Positions 26,682-35,296 of a stretch of DNA of 64,000 nt are shown piece by piece. The notes under the pieces are model-generated. The model was not told the DNA's origin. It saw only the letters and a program-made list of their open reading frames with translations, and did no database searches. The DNA lies in assembly GCA_041397645.1 (NCBI GenBank), contig JAWKWE010000004.1, positions 1,612,001 through 1,676,000 on the forward strand. The letters run 5' to 3'. The DNA is from Hyphomicrobiaceae bacterium (lineage in GTDB: Bacteria > Pseudomonadota > Alphaproteobacteria > Rhizobiales > Hyphomicrobiaceae). Positions within the stretch are counted from its first letter, which is position 1; each line of letters opens with the position of its first letter. Position numbers and translations under genes: made by a program.

Positions 26682-27611
26682 ATGGCGTTGCGCATCGTGT
26701 TCATGGGCACGCCCCAGTTCTCAGTGCCCGTGCTGGAAGCGATTGTGGCTGCGGGCCATAAGGTGGTTGGCGTGTATACGCAGCCTCCCCGCCCGGCGGG
26801 GCGCGGCATGGCTGAGCAAAAGTCGCCCGTCCATGTTGCCGCTCAGTCTCATGGCATCCGCGTTTTTACCCCGCGTAATTTCAAGGCGGCGGAAGATCGT
26901 GAGGCCTTCGCTGCGCTGAAGGCGGACGCCGCTGTTGTCGTCGCGTATGGACTGCTTCTGCCAAAGGAGGTTCTCGACGCTCCGTGGCATGGCTGTTTCA
27001 ACGTTCACGCGTCGCGGCTGCCGCGCTGGCGCGGTGCTGCGCCCATTCAGCGGGCGATCATGGCAGGCGATAAGGAAACGGCCGTAATGGTGATGCGGAT
27101 GGAGGAGGGGCTCGATACTGGGCCGATCTGTCTTTCTGCCAGCGTTCCAATTGAACCTCAGACAACCGCGGGCACATTGCACGACGAGCTGTCAGCAGTC
27201 GGCGCTCCATTGATGGTTGAAGCTTTGAAGCGTCTTGAGGCGGGCACGCTCAACGAAACGCCGCAGCCGGAAGTGGGTGTGACTTATGCCGCCAAGATCG
27301 ATAAGCGTGAGGCGCGCATCGACTTTGGTCGGCCCGCCCATCTGGTGGCCGCCCACATTCGCGGACTGTCGCCATTTCCGGGAGCCTGGCTGGAGCTGGC
27401 TGGCAAGACACCTGAGCGGTTGAAGGTTCTGAACGCAGAGGAAGTGCCGGGTACCGGAACGCCTGGAGAAGTCATTGGCGGCGATCTTACGATCGCATGT
27501 ACCGATGGCGCCGTGCGTCTCACTCGTGTGCAACGGGCGGGCAAGAAACCCGTGAGCGCGGAGGAGTTTCTACGCGGATTTACTTTGCCGGTGGGGACAC
27601 GACTTAGTTGA
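26682..27611 (+). CDS. fmt: methionyl-tRNA formyltransferase
   Basis: A 309-residue enzyme using 10-formyl-tetrahydrofolate. It starts MALRIVFMGTPQFSVPVLEA. The catalytic core has the FNVHASRLPRWRGAAPIQRA block (Asn, His) and EEGLDTGPI (Asp). The C-terminal OB-fold domain includes GLSPFPGAWLEL. It follows def with an 80-base gap. Confidence 0.97.
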   Translation: MALRIVFMGTPQFSVPVLEAIVAAGHKVVGVYTQPPRPAGRGMAEQKSPVHVAAQSHGIRVFTPRNFKAAEDREAFAALKADAAVVVAYGLLLPKEVLDAPWHGCFNVHASRLPRWRGAAPIQRAIMAGDKETAVMVMRMEEGLDTGPICLSASVPIEPQTTAGTLHDELSAVGAPLMVEALKRLEAGTLNETPQPEVGVTYAAKIDKREARIDFGRPAHLVAAHIRGLSPFPGAWLELAGKTPERLKVLNAEEVPGTGTPGEVIGGDLTIACTDGAVRLTRVQRAGKKPVSAEEFLRGFTLPVGTRLS

Positions 27612-27724
27612 TAGGGTTGATATTAAGCATAGCCCCAAATCCTGACTCTTGAGCGCGCGCAAGCCTCTAAAGATTATCTTCAAGGTATCTCGTCGCGTTT
27701 CCAGTTCGGATAAGGAAAATGCTC

Positions 27725-28159
27725 ATGCATCGCGCTCTCAGGCTCTTTGCCGTCGCAACAGCAGGATTGGCACTCTCTACCGCTGCCGCTTTCGCTCAAA
27801 GCACGACGCGCATCGAAACGCGTCCCTACTACGGTGCAACCGTCACGCTCGAAGCGGGCGTGCGCGTGTTCCGACCGCTTCCGCCCGAAGAACGGGTCAT
27901 CATCAATCCTGAGGGGAAGACGCCGCTCTCGCTGGGCTTCAACGACACCCGAATCTACGAGCGCCGCGTCATCAAGAATTACAACTACAACGAAGGCGGT
28001 CCGAGTTACGCGCCGCGTGACGTCGTTGGCGGCTACTACAGCTATGGTTCGCCCTATGGCTACTACCGGGGCAATCGCTATAACCGCCCGGGCTATCCCG
28101 GTGGTGGCTATCCTAGTGGCGGCCGTCCCCACGGCTTTGGCGTCCACGGCGTTCGTTGA
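27725..28159 (+). CDS. secreted Gly/Tyr-rich protein of unknown function
   Basis: About 144 residues. The ATG at 27725 is at good distance from AAGGA; the ATG two codons earlier is too close. A signal peptide (LRLFAVATAGLALSTAAAFA) is cleaved before QSTTRIE. The middle contains paired proline/arginine motifs (VFRPLPPEERVI) and DTRIYERRVIKNYNYN. The last 50 residues are low-complexity Gly/Tyr/Pro with GYYSYGSPYGYYRG and the GGYPSGG type repeats. I do not recognise a family. It may be an outer-surface or cell-wall associated protein. It is placed between fmt and truA. Confidence 0.7.
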   Translation: MHRALRLFAVATAGLALSTAAAFAQSTTRIETRPYYGATVTLEAGVRVFRPLPPEERVIINPEGKTPLSLGFNDTRIYERRVIKNYNYNEGGPSYAPRDVVGGYYSYGSPYGYYRGNRYNRPGYPGGGYPSGGRPHGFGVHGVR

Positions 28160-28273
28160 CGCAGCGCCAAGGGTGCGGGTGTGCGAATGTGCGTTCTGGT
28201 TTCTTGAGCGCGCTGGCGCGAGCGGGTAGGGATGGGCATTCGCTCGCCATAAGAATTCACACCTAGCCAGTCC

Positions 28274-29032
28274 ATGCCCCGCTATCGCATCACCATAGAA
28301 TATGACGGAACGTCCTTCGTAGGCTGGCAAGCCCAAGCCGAAGGCGTTTCCGTGCAAGGCGCGCTTCGGGACGCGATCGGGCGGTTTTGCGGCGAGGCCG
28401 TCGTTGTCAAAGGCGCTGGACGGACGGATGCGGGCGTACACGCATTGGGGCAGGTCGCGCATTTTGATCTCGTCAAGAGTTGGGATCCGTTCCGCGTTCA
28501 AGAGGCGATGAACTTCCACCTCAAACCGCACCCTGCCGTGGTGTTGAGCTGTGCGGTCGTCGACGAACAGTTCGACGCGCGCTTCAGTGCCGTCCAGCGC
28601 CACTACTTCTATCGAATCCTGTGCCGGCGTGCGCGTCCGGTTCTTGATGCGAACCGCGTCTGGTGGTTGCCACACGACGTGGACCATGCCGCCATCGCTG
28701 ATGCCGCGCAGGTCTTCATCGGTCGCCATGACTTTACGACCTTTCGTGCCGCTCAGTGTCAGGCGCAGTCGCCCGTCAAAACCCTAGATGAGTTCCGCGT
28801 TGAACGTGTGGGTGAGGAGATCCGTCTCTCGGTCTCCGCACGCTCGTTCCTGCACAACCAAGTGCGCTCGATGGTTGGCAGTCTCAAGATTGTGGGTGAG
28901 GGAAAGTGGTCGAGAGCAGATTTGCGCGATGCGTTGGAGGCCTGTGACCGCACGCGCTGCGGGCCGGTTGCACCTGCGGCCGGTCTTTATCTGGTTCGTG
29001 TTGACTACCCGGTCCAGACCGGCGCCGTTTGA
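28274..29032 (+). CDS. truA: tRNA pseudouridine(38-40) synthase
   Basis: A 252-residue enzyme isomerising uridines 38-40 in the tRNA anticodon arm. It starts MPRYRITIEYDGTSFVGWQ and has the catalytic Asp in GAGRTDAGVHALGQVAHF, then the RHDFTTFRAAQCQ and RSFLHNQVRSMVG blocks. Length and order of motifs are standard. It is the last of the def-fmt-truA run and converges on folE with a 49-base gap. Confidence 0.97.
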   Translation: MPRYRITIEYDGTSFVGWQAQAEGVSVQGALRDAIGRFCGEAVVVKGAGRTDAGVHALGQVAHFDLVKSWDPFRVQEAMNFHLKPHPAVVLSCAVVDEQFDARFSAVQRHYFYRILCRRARPVLDANRVWWLPHDVDHAAIADAAQVFIGRHDFTTFRAAQCQAQSPVKTLDEFRVERVGEEIRLSVSARSFLHNQVRSMVGSLKIVGEGKWSRADLRDALEACDRTRCGPVAPAAGLYLVRVDYPVQTGAV

Positions 29033-29081
29033 GTTTGCCGGGCCGTAGGTCTGTCGTCTCCTGTCAAGTAAGGTTTGCCGT

Positions 29082-29675
29082 TCAGGCGCGCTCCAAATCA
29101 TCCGTCACCATGGCAAGGAACTCCTGCCGGGTCATGGGATTGTCACGGAAGGCGCCGAGCATCCGGCTCGTGACCATGTCGGTACCGTGCTTATGGACGC
29201 CGCGCGTGGTCATGCAGTGGTGCTCCGCTTTTATGACCACGCCCACGCCTTCCGGTTGAAGCACTTTATCAATCGCATTCGCGATCTGCGCAGTCATTTT
29301 TTCCTGAATCTGCAAGCGTTTTGCAAAGGCGTCCACCACTCGGGCCAGTTTGGAAATGCCAACGACACGCCCCTTGGGGATGTAAGCGACCCAGGCTCGT
29401 CCCACGATAGGAGCCATGTGGTGTTCGCAGTGGCTCTCGAAGCGTATTCCGCGAAGGACGATCATCTCGTCGTAGCCCTCGATCTCCTCGAAGGTTTTTT
29501 GCAGGATCGCTTCAGGGTCGTCGTCATAGCCCTTGAAAAATTCCTGGAAGGCACGAGCCACGCGCGAAGGCGTCTCCTTCAAACCATCGCGGGCCGGGTC
29601 GTCGCCCGCCCAGCGGATCATGGTTTTGATAGCGGCTTCCACTTCAGCGCGAGTTGGCTTTTTTTCAGTGGCCAT
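29082..29675 (-). CDS. folE: GTP cyclohydrolase I
   Basis: First enzyme of tetrahydrofolate/pterin synthesis, converting GTP to dihydroneopterin triphosphate. There are 197 residues. Zinc ligands Cys83 and His86 lie in ESHCEHHMAP and Cys154 in EHHCMTTRGV. The DPARDGLKETPSRVARAF block at the N-terminus is characteristic. It belongs to the zinc-dependent FolE1 (type IA) group. It is transcribed leftward as a single gene. Confidence 0.97.
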   Translation of the reverse strand: MATEKKPTRAEVEAAIKTMIRWAGDDPARDGLKETPSRVARAFQEFFKGYDDDPEAILQKTFEEIEGYDEMIVLRGIRFESHCEHHMAPIVGRAWVAYIPKGRVVGISKLARVVDAFAKRLQIQEKMTAQIANAIDKVLQPEGVGVVIKAEHHCMTTRGVHKHGTDMVTSRMLGAFRDNPMTRQEFLAMVTDDLERA

Positions 29676-29824
29676 ATTACCTCTGGATTTCGGCTTTTGG
29701 GACGTTGAAGAAACAATTCTTATGACACATTGCGGCTTTCGTGTACCACGAGTAGCCGCTAGGACAAGCTACGCGATTAAGGTCAGGATGACGGCACTCG
29801 TAAGGTGCGGAGGATTGTAGGGGC

Positions 29825-31132
29825 TTGGTCTTTACTCAGGAACTCGATCGCTCGCGTCATCCCGTCAGTATGCGGCTGTGGGGTATCTGCGTCGGCACGT
29901 GGTTGATGGGGTGCATCACGGTGTGCATGGTAAGTCCACGCACCATCGCATTTACGCTGCCGATCCTATTGGTTGGACTGCTTCTCTCCTACTACGCCCG
30001 GCAAGGGCTCTCTTTAAGCACATTTTCAGGCGTGCTGTATCACGGTGCGGCCGTATTGGTCTTTGCTGCCTTCGCGATGACGAGCGCGTTTTGGGCGGCG
30101 GACAAAAAGCACTCCTTGATCGCCTCAGCCGGGCTCATGACATGGGTTCTGGTTGCTCTGGCTGGCATTGCCCTGATGCGCAGCGAGCCGCGCCATAACC
30201 AGTTCCACATGGCGGAAGGGCTGTGGCTCGGGTTTATCATCGGCTTGATCTACTTGTTCATTGAAATTCTAAGCGATCAATCGATCAAGATATTCCTCTA
30301 CAATACCTTTCACGTCCCAAAGTCGTGGCTGCGTCCACCGACATCCTTCACCTGGGCAAATGGAAAGGTAGTGTCCATTGCACCATTTGACCTCACCCGT
30401 TCAATTGCGCCGATCCCGCTTCTGGTCTGGACGGTGCTGCTTTGCTTGAGGGTAACGGCGCCGCGCAATAAGCCCGGCCTGTGGGGGTGGCTCATCTACG
30501 CACTCACCTTCGTCGTAATCATGGTTTCGGAAAGCGAGACGTCGAAAGTGGCGATCTTCGCGGCCTCCGCCGTGTTTGCGCTCTCGCGCTGGAATACGAC
30601 AGCAGCCGCTTGGTTGTTGCGGATTGGTTGGGTAGCCGCCTGCTTGGCCGTCGTGCCTGTTGCTCTGTCGCTCTACCGGGCCAACCTCCACAACGCGCCG
30701 TGGTTGCAGATGTCAGCGCAACATCGAATTATCATTTGGAACAATACGGCCGAATATGCGCTAAAGGCGCCCTTGATCGGCGTCGGTGCCGGCATGATGT
30801 ATCAGATGGATGTGGATGGCGAACTGAGCGCGGGGCACCGCGAGCGCATGTCTGCAAGCGCGCCACATGCGCACAACGTTTTCCTGCAGACTTGGTTTGA
30901 GCTTGGCGCCATTGGAGCGGCGCTGCTGACGTTCTTTGGGCTCGGCATCATTGAGGCCATTCAGCGCGTGTCGCGCAAGGACCAGCCTTACGGCCATGCC
31001 TTGCTGGCTTCCGCCATGTGCGTGGCAGCGTCAAGTTATGGCATGTGGCAGGCGTGGTTCCTCGCCATGTTCGCGATGTCAGCCATCTGCTTCACACTTG
31101 GCGCGCGTGTGAATGCCCGGGCTGAGGACTGA
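29825..31132 (+). CDS. O-antigen ligase/polymerase family membrane protein (Wzy_C-type)
   Basis: This 435-residue inner-membrane protein has about eleven TM segments and a large periplasmic loop. The conserved C-terminal block GMSASAPHAHNVFLQTWF-like (here RMSASAPHAHNVFLQTWFEL) with the key histidine is typical of WaaL/Wzy proteins. They attach or polymerise O-antigen or exopolysaccharide units from undecaprenyl-linked donors. The best start is a TTG at 29825, ten bases after GGAGGA; an ATG at 29870 is the alternative. It is isolated from the other polysaccharide genes at 22-26 kb, so ligase versus polymerase cannot be decided. Confidence 0.78.
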   Translation: MVFTQELDRSRHPVSMRLWGICVGTWLMGCITVCMVSPRTIAFTLPILLVGLLLSYYARQGLSLSTFSGVLYHGAAVLVFAAFAMTSAFWAADKKHSLIASAGLMTWVLVALAGIALMRSEPRHNQFHMAEGLWLGFIIGLIYLFIEILSDQSIKIFLYNTFHVPKSWLRPPTSFTWANGKVVSIAPFDLTRSIAPIPLLVWTVLLCLRVTAPRNKPGLWGWLIYALTFVVIMVSESETSKVAIFAASAVFALSRWNTTAAAWLLRIGWVAACLAVVPVALSLYRANLHNAPWLQMSAQHRIIIWNNTAEYALKAPLIGVGAGMMYQMDVDGELSAGHRERMSASAPHAHNVFLQTWFELGAIGAALLTFFGLGIIEAIQRVSRKDQPYGHALLASAMCVAASSYGMWQAWFLAMFAMSAICFTLGARVNARAED

Positions 31133-31220
31133 AGCGCAAGCTCACCGCCCCTTCATTCCGGATTAAGCCGCTCCAGTCGCTCAAATCCCGTGCAAGGCGT
31201 GCCCAAAGGGCCAAACGAGA

Positions 31221-31244
31221 AGCGGCGGGACATTGCCCGCCGCT
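31221..31244 (-). terminator. hairpin downstream of phaZ
   Basis: A 9-bp GC stem (AGCGGCGGG and complement) closes a 6-base loop 30 bases after the phaZ stop. On the minus strand it is followed by CTTCTCGTTT, a weak T-tail. Confidence 0.55.
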
Positions 31245-31273
31245 CGTCAAACTTCGCTTGTTTGCGATCCCGG

Positions 31274-32614
31274 TTACTCGCCGGCGATGGAGATACTCTG
31301 GCCATTGGCGCCGTTCAGGTGACCATTGGGCTTCTTGGCTCCATCGAAGCCAAACGAGATTGATTGCGCACCTTTCCTGCGGCGATGCTCAACCGTGCGA
31401 ATGAACTCGCGTATACGTGGCTGGATCTCAGTGCGCCAGCGGGTGCCGTTGAAGACGCCGTAGTGGCCGACGCCCGGCTGCACGTAGTGGATTTTCAGCT
31501 CATCTGGAATGCCGGAGCAAAGTGCTTGAGCTGCTTCCGTTTGGCCAAGACCACAAATGTCGTCGCGCTCGCCTTCGACGGTCATCAGCGCACATGAGCT
31601 AATGGCGCTGCAATCGACGTATTCACCGCGATGATAGAGCGTGCGGTCAGGCAGCGAATGATCCTGGAACACCGTCTTGACGGTCTGCAGGTAGAACTCG
31701 GCCGTCAGGTCCATTACGGAGAGATATTCTTCGTAGAAATCCTGATGCTGTTTGACGCTGTCGCAGTCGCCTTGCACCAGGTTCTTGAATAGATCCATGT
31801 GTGCGTTCATGTGGCGCTCGAGATTCATCGTCATGAACCCGGTCAGCTGCATGAAGCCGGGATAGACCGGCCGAAGGAAACCAGCGTGGGGGAACGGAAC
31901 GGTGGAAATCACGTTGCTTTCGAACCAGTCGATTGAGCGGGTCGCCGCCAACTCATTGACTTTTGTCGGGTTGCGGCGCGTGTCGATCGGTCCGCCCATC
32001 AGAATGAGCGAGGCTGGTTGAAGACGATCGTTGCGCGATGCCATCAGCGAAGCGGCGACGAGCGCGGGTACTGCAGGCTGGCAAACGGCGATGACGTGGG
32101 TGTTGGGCCCGATGAACCGTACCATGTCGACGATGTAATCGACAAAATCGTCGAAATCGAAGCGGCCGACGGCGAGAGGCACGTCGCGCGCGTCCACCCA
32201 ATCGGTAACATAGACCTCGTGCTCGCGGATCATAGCTTCCACCGTGCCGCGAAGCAGCGTCGCATAGTGACCGGACATCGGCGCAACCAGCAGCACCTTG
32301 GGATCGTTGCGCTTCGCCGTCACCTTGGGGTCACGTTGGAAGTGTACCAAGTTGCAGAATGGTTTTGAGAATACGATCTCTTCTTCGATCTTGGTTTTGA
32401 CGCCGTCGATCTGCGTGGTCTTGATTGCGAATTCGGGTTTGCCGTATCGCCGCGTCACGTTCTCGAAAACTTCGCACGCTGCACGGATATTCTTACCGAG
32501 CATCGTGTGCGCCATGGGATTCAACGGCCAATCGAGAGTATGGCGTAACGCCTGCATTCCGAATCGCAACGGAGATACAACTGCGTGTGCCATCTCGTAG
32601 GCGTAGTAGTGCAT
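31274..32614 (-). CDS. phaZ: intracellular polyhydroxyalkanoate depolymerase
   Basis: The enzyme mobilises stored PHB/PHA granules. The 446-residue protein starts MHYYAYEMAHAVVSPLRFG, the typical N-terminus of intracellular PhaZ. The nucleophile is cysteine (Cys178 in VIAVCQPAVP), as in Ralstonia PhaZ1, not the serine of extracellular enzymes. The likely acid is in VEGERDDI and the histidine in GVGHYGVFNG. The last 30 residues are polar (NGHLNGANGQS). No PHA synthase lies nearby, but a phasin-like protein is encoded at 41.3 kb. Confidence 0.93.
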   Translation of the reverse strand: MHYYAYEMAHAVVSPLRFGMQALRHTLDWPLNPMAHTMLGKNIRAACEVFENVTRRYGKPEFAIKTTQIDGVKTKIEEEIVFSKPFCNLVHFQRDPKVTAKRNDPKVLLVAPMSGHYATLLRGTVEAMIREHEVYVTDWVDARDVPLAVGRFDFDDFVDYIVDMVRFIGPNTHVIAVCQPAVPALVAASLMASRNDRLQPASLILMGGPIDTRRNPTKVNELAATRSIDWFESNVISTVPFPHAGFLRPVYPGFMQLTGFMTMNLERHMNAHMDLFKNLVQGDCDSVKQHQDFYEEYLSVMDLTAEFYLQTVKTVFQDHSLPDRTLYHRGEYVDCSAISSCALMTVEGERDDICGLGQTEAAQALCSGIPDELKIHYVQPGVGHYGVFNGTRWRTEIQPRIREFIRTVEHRRRKGAQSISFGFDGAKKPNGHLNGANGQSISIAGE

Positions 32615-32806
32615 TCGGCCGCCCTTCCTAGTTTAGGTCCACTTTGTTAGGCGCAGCAGCACGTTGTTGCTGCACCGCGAGAGTATAACCGATACTTGTT
32701 CAGCTCAATCAATAATACATTGGACTGCCTAACGTTAGATTCTCGGTGGGCTCAAATGGCACACTACCTGGGCTCATTTGCACCTTGTCTTTCTGCTGTG
32801 CACTCG

Positions 32807-32817
32807 CTGCCCTGCAG
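32807..32817. promoter_or_regulatory. possible PhaR/AniA-type site between phaZ and the carrier gene
   Basis: The sequence CTGC-CCT-GCAG matches the CTGC-N3/4-GCAG pattern described for PhaR in Rhodobacter. It lies 56 bases before the carrier-gene start and about 190 bases before phaZ. A single short match has a real chance of being random. Confidence 0.3.
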
Positions 32818-32872
32818 CGTGTTGCCTTGGTAGACTGATTCCTTCCAAGCAGGCTGCAAAGAAAGTCCGCCC

Positions 32873-34165
32873 ATGCCGTCTATCAACGATTCTTCAGGAG
32901 AAGGTCCGCCTCATCCGCTATCGCGTTTCGTCGTCGTTAGGCATCACGAGATTTCGGCTCTCATGGCATCTTTTGCCATGTTTTTCGCGCTGTTGGCCGC
33001 GTATTACATCGTCAGGCCCGTGCGCGACGAGATGGGGGTGGAAGTTGGTAAAGACGAAATCCATCACCTGTTTACGATGGTTTTTTTCGTCATGCTGGCA
33101 GCCGTTCCGGCTTTTGGTTTGGTAGCCACGCGTTTTCCGCGTCGTCTGGTCCTGCCGAGCCTGTATGCGTTCTTCGCGCTCAATCTGATCGGCTTTTGGG
33201 TTGTGTTCCGCTTCTGGGGAATTGCTCCCGCGGCAGCCGGTACGTTCTTCGTGTGGGCGAGTGTCTTCAATCTATTCGTGGTATCGCTGTTTTGGAGCCT
33301 GATGTCGGAGCTTTGGTCGACGCAGGAAGCCAAGCGGCTATATGGCTTTATCGGGGCCGGGGGCACAGCGGGGGCTTTGGCGGGGCCGCTTCTGGCGCAG
33401 GGCCTGTTGCGAATCTTTCAGCCGGTCGATCTGCTCCCTGTTTCCGCGCTGCTGCTCGCCGTCGCGCTGGGGATGAGCCTGGTGCTTCGCGCGATCAGGC
33501 CAGGCCACGGTGAGCACGAAACGGAGCCCGCTGGCGGCGGTATTCTGGATGGAGCGGTGAAAGTGATGACCGACCCGTTCTTTGCGCGTATCGCGGGCTA
33601 CGTTCTGCTTGCCAATATCGTTGGCACATTCTTCTACATGGAACAGTCGCGGCTCGTCGGCGCGGCGATAGCCGATAGCGCCGAGCGAGTGAAGTTCTTC
33701 GCCAGCAGGGATCTGGCGGTCAGCATTATCACGCTCACCGTGGAACTCGTTGGTACGGCTTATGTGTTGAACAAGCTGGGAGTCGCGGTTGCGCTTTTGG
33801 CATTACCTATTGTGGCTGCGGTAAGCGTGCTTGCGCTCAGTTCTCATCCCATCCTCTGGGTGGTAGCGGCTGCAATGGTGGCAGAGCGCGTCTGTGCGTT
33901 TTCACTCTCAAGTCCAGCTATAAAGTTGATGTACACGCTCGCTACTCCAGCCGAGAAGTACAAGGTGCAAAGCTTTGTCGACACCGTTGTTTATCGCGGC
34001 GGAGATGCGGTGTCGGGCTGGGCGTTCAGTCTGCTGGGCGCCGGGGCAGGGTTTGCAAGCGCAGTCGTGCCCGCGGTTGCACTGCCGCTTGTCGGCCTGT
34101 GGCTATGGAACGCGCGGGCTCTGGCATCGGTATACGACACGCGAAGCCGCGAGAGCCACGTCTAA
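32873..34165 (+). CDS. 12-TM major-facilitator-like transporter (possibly nucleotide-exchange type)
   Basis: About twelve TM segments over 430 residues. The first helix pair reads FAMFFALLAAYYIVRPVRDEMG. The YYIxRPxRDEMG motif recalls a bacterial family often annotated MFS transporter or NTP/NDP exchange transporter; I offer that as a resemblance only. Further conserved-looking segments are FGFIGAGGTAG-like (LYGFIGAGGTAGALAGPLL) and the VVYRGGDAVSGW stretch near the C-terminus. It is transcribed divergently from phaZ across a 258-base spacer. The substrate is unknown. Confidence 0.75.
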   Translation: MPSINDSSGEGPPHPLSRFVVVRHHEISALMASFAMFFALLAAYYIVRPVRDEMGVEVGKDEIHHLFTMVFFVMLAAVPAFGLVATRFPRRLVLPSLYAFFALNLIGFWVVFRFWGIAPAAAGTFFVWASVFNLFVVSLFWSLMSELWSTQEAKRLYGFIGAGGTAGALAGPLLAQGLLRIFQPVDLLPVSALLLAVALGMSLVLRAIRPGHGEHETEPAGGGILDGAVKVMTDPFFARIAGYVLLANIVGTFFYMEQSRLVGAAIADSAERVKFFASRDLAVSIITLTVELVGTAYVLNKLGVAVALLALPIVAAVSVLALSSHPILWVVAAAMVAERVCAFSLSSPAIKLMYTLATPAEKYKVQSFVDTVVYRGGDAVSGWAFSLLGAGAGFASAVVPAVALPLVGLWLWNARALASVYDTRSRESHV

Positions 34166-34192
34166 TCTGACGTGCGGACGATACCAGCGGAA

Positions 34193-34474
34193 TCAGCGGC
34201 GGCGATGACCGCCGGGAGGGCCGCCTGAAGGAGGACCGCCGGCTCCGGCGCGAGCGTCTTTGTGACGGAACGTGATACGGCCTTTGGTGAGGTCGTAGGG
34301 GGTCATGGTGATCGTGACCCGGTCGCCGGCAAGAATACGGATTCTGTTTTTCTTCATGCGTCCAGACGTGTAGGCGACGACCATGTGACCGTTGTCGAGC
34401 TTCACGCGGCAGCGGGCATCCGGCAGGACTTCATCCACCACGCCCTCGAATTCCAGTTCCTCTTCTTTAGCCAT
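34193..34474 (-). CDS. infA: translation initiation factor IF-1 with C-terminal extension
   Basis: Residues 1-72 are a standard IF-1 S1/OB fold: MAKEEELEFEGVVDEVLPDA, KLDNGHMVVAYTSGRMKKN and RITFRHK. The factor blocks the ribosomal A site during initiation. Unusually, the protein continues for 21 residues of Gly/Pro with a basic end (GGPPSGGPPGGHRRR). There is no sign of a frameshift that would explain it. The gene is separated by about 180 bases from cspA and transcribed the same way. Confidence 0.95.
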   Translation of the reverse strand: MAKEEELEFEGVVDEVLPDARCRVKLDNGHMVVAYTSGRMKKNRIRILAGDRVTITMTPYDLTKGRITFRHKDARAGAGGPPSGGPPGGHRRR

Positions 34475-34606
34475 TCAATCTCCCTCGCCCTTGGGCGGAA
34501 TGTTCTGACGGGTCTTAAGTCACGCGTGCGCCTCAAGCGCAACCTGCTGCTACGTCGCACGACGCCCGATGCAGCCCCAAAGTCTCTTCTTCGCGGGTAA
34601 AGCAAA

Positions 34607-34630
34607 CGGGGAGCAGACTTCTCTGCTCCC
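34607..34630 (-). terminator. cspA terminator hairpin
   Basis: A perfect 10-bp stem (GGGGAGCAGA and complement) closes a 4-base loop. On the minus strand it is followed by GTTTGCTTT. It lies 27 bases after the cspA stop. Confidence 0.8.
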
Positions 34631-34656
34631 CGCGCAATCTGCAGTGGCTCTAGAAA

Positions 34657-34863
34657 TTAGAGCGGACGCAGGTTCACGGCTGCGATCTTGCCATTGCGGC
34701 CGCGCTCGGTCTCGAAATAAATCTTCTGACCTTCGCGAAGCGACTGCAGGCCAGCGCGTTCAACCGCCGAGATGTGGACGAACACGTCGCTGCCACCCTC
34801 TTCCGGTTGAATAAAGCCGTAACCCTTTTGACCGTTGAACCACTTAACAGTGCCGTTTGCCAT
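34657..34863 (-). CDS. cspA: cold shock protein, CspA family
   Basis: A 68-residue single-stranded nucleic-acid chaperone. It begins MANGTVKWFNGQKGYGFIQP, contains RNP1 (KGYGFI, 13-18) and RNP2 (VFVHIS), and ends ERGRNGKIAAVNLRPL. No second domain is present. The 430-base spacer upstream leaves room for the long 5' leader typical of cold-shock genes. Confidence 0.96.
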   Translation of the reverse strand: MANGTVKWFNGQKGYGFIQPEEGGSDVFVHISAVERAGLQSLREGQKIYFETERGRNGKIAAVNLRPL

Positions 34864-35296
34864 TCAATGCCTCCAAAGCCTTTTGGCATCCCTCGAGGCG
34901 GAAATACCTCAAGGGCCATCAAATCGCGCGATGGAGACGTCTTAGGGCAGGCGGTAGCGCTGTCTTAGAGTGAGCCAAGGCGTGTTCGATGGTGCATATA
35001 TGCCTCGGATGGCGATAGAACGCAAGAAGCCAAGCCCTCCACATCCCACACCGGATGCAAAGGCGCCCAAGCTCGGCTCAACAAGTTCATTAGCGAGCAG
35101 TGCCCAATTCCGTACGTTGGCACCGCATGAGATAGTAGCATATTAGGACCATCCGATCTCCTGCCGCAATCCAATTCGTCGATGTGTTGGAGCGACAAAG
35201 GGTTACGCCTAATTCGACTTTCGCAGGAGGGCGAAAAACGTAAGGGGCCGCCCCCGGCAGGAGCCGCCCCTTTTTCTTCAATAACTTACCGGAGCC
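34864..35296. other. 433-base spacer upstream of cspA
   Basis: I find no convincing gene here. The cspA promoter and leader should lie in the left half. An imperfect GC hairpin at 35242-35272 with flanking A and T runs ends the spacer and serves as the terminator of the peptidase gene at 35297. Two minus-strand reading frames in the spacer have no family features. Confidence 0.5.
35242..35272. terminator. bidirectional hairpin downstream of the M15-like peptidase gene
   Basis: An outer stem AAGGGG/CCCCTT and inner stem CGGC/GCCG are joined by a one-sided bulge. TTTTT follows on the plus strand, and ACGTTTTTC on the minus strand. It is placed 25 bases after the stop of the leftward gene. Confidence 0.55.

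Noticed and set aside
34646..34662. GCTCTA-N5-TAGAGC dyad at the cspA stop codon
   Set aside because: It overlaps the coding end and lies next to a better hairpin; probably incidental.
34965..35281. Two short minus-strand frames upstream of cspA
   Set aside because: No ribosome-binding site, family motif or plausible protein; more likely cspA leader and promoter DNA.
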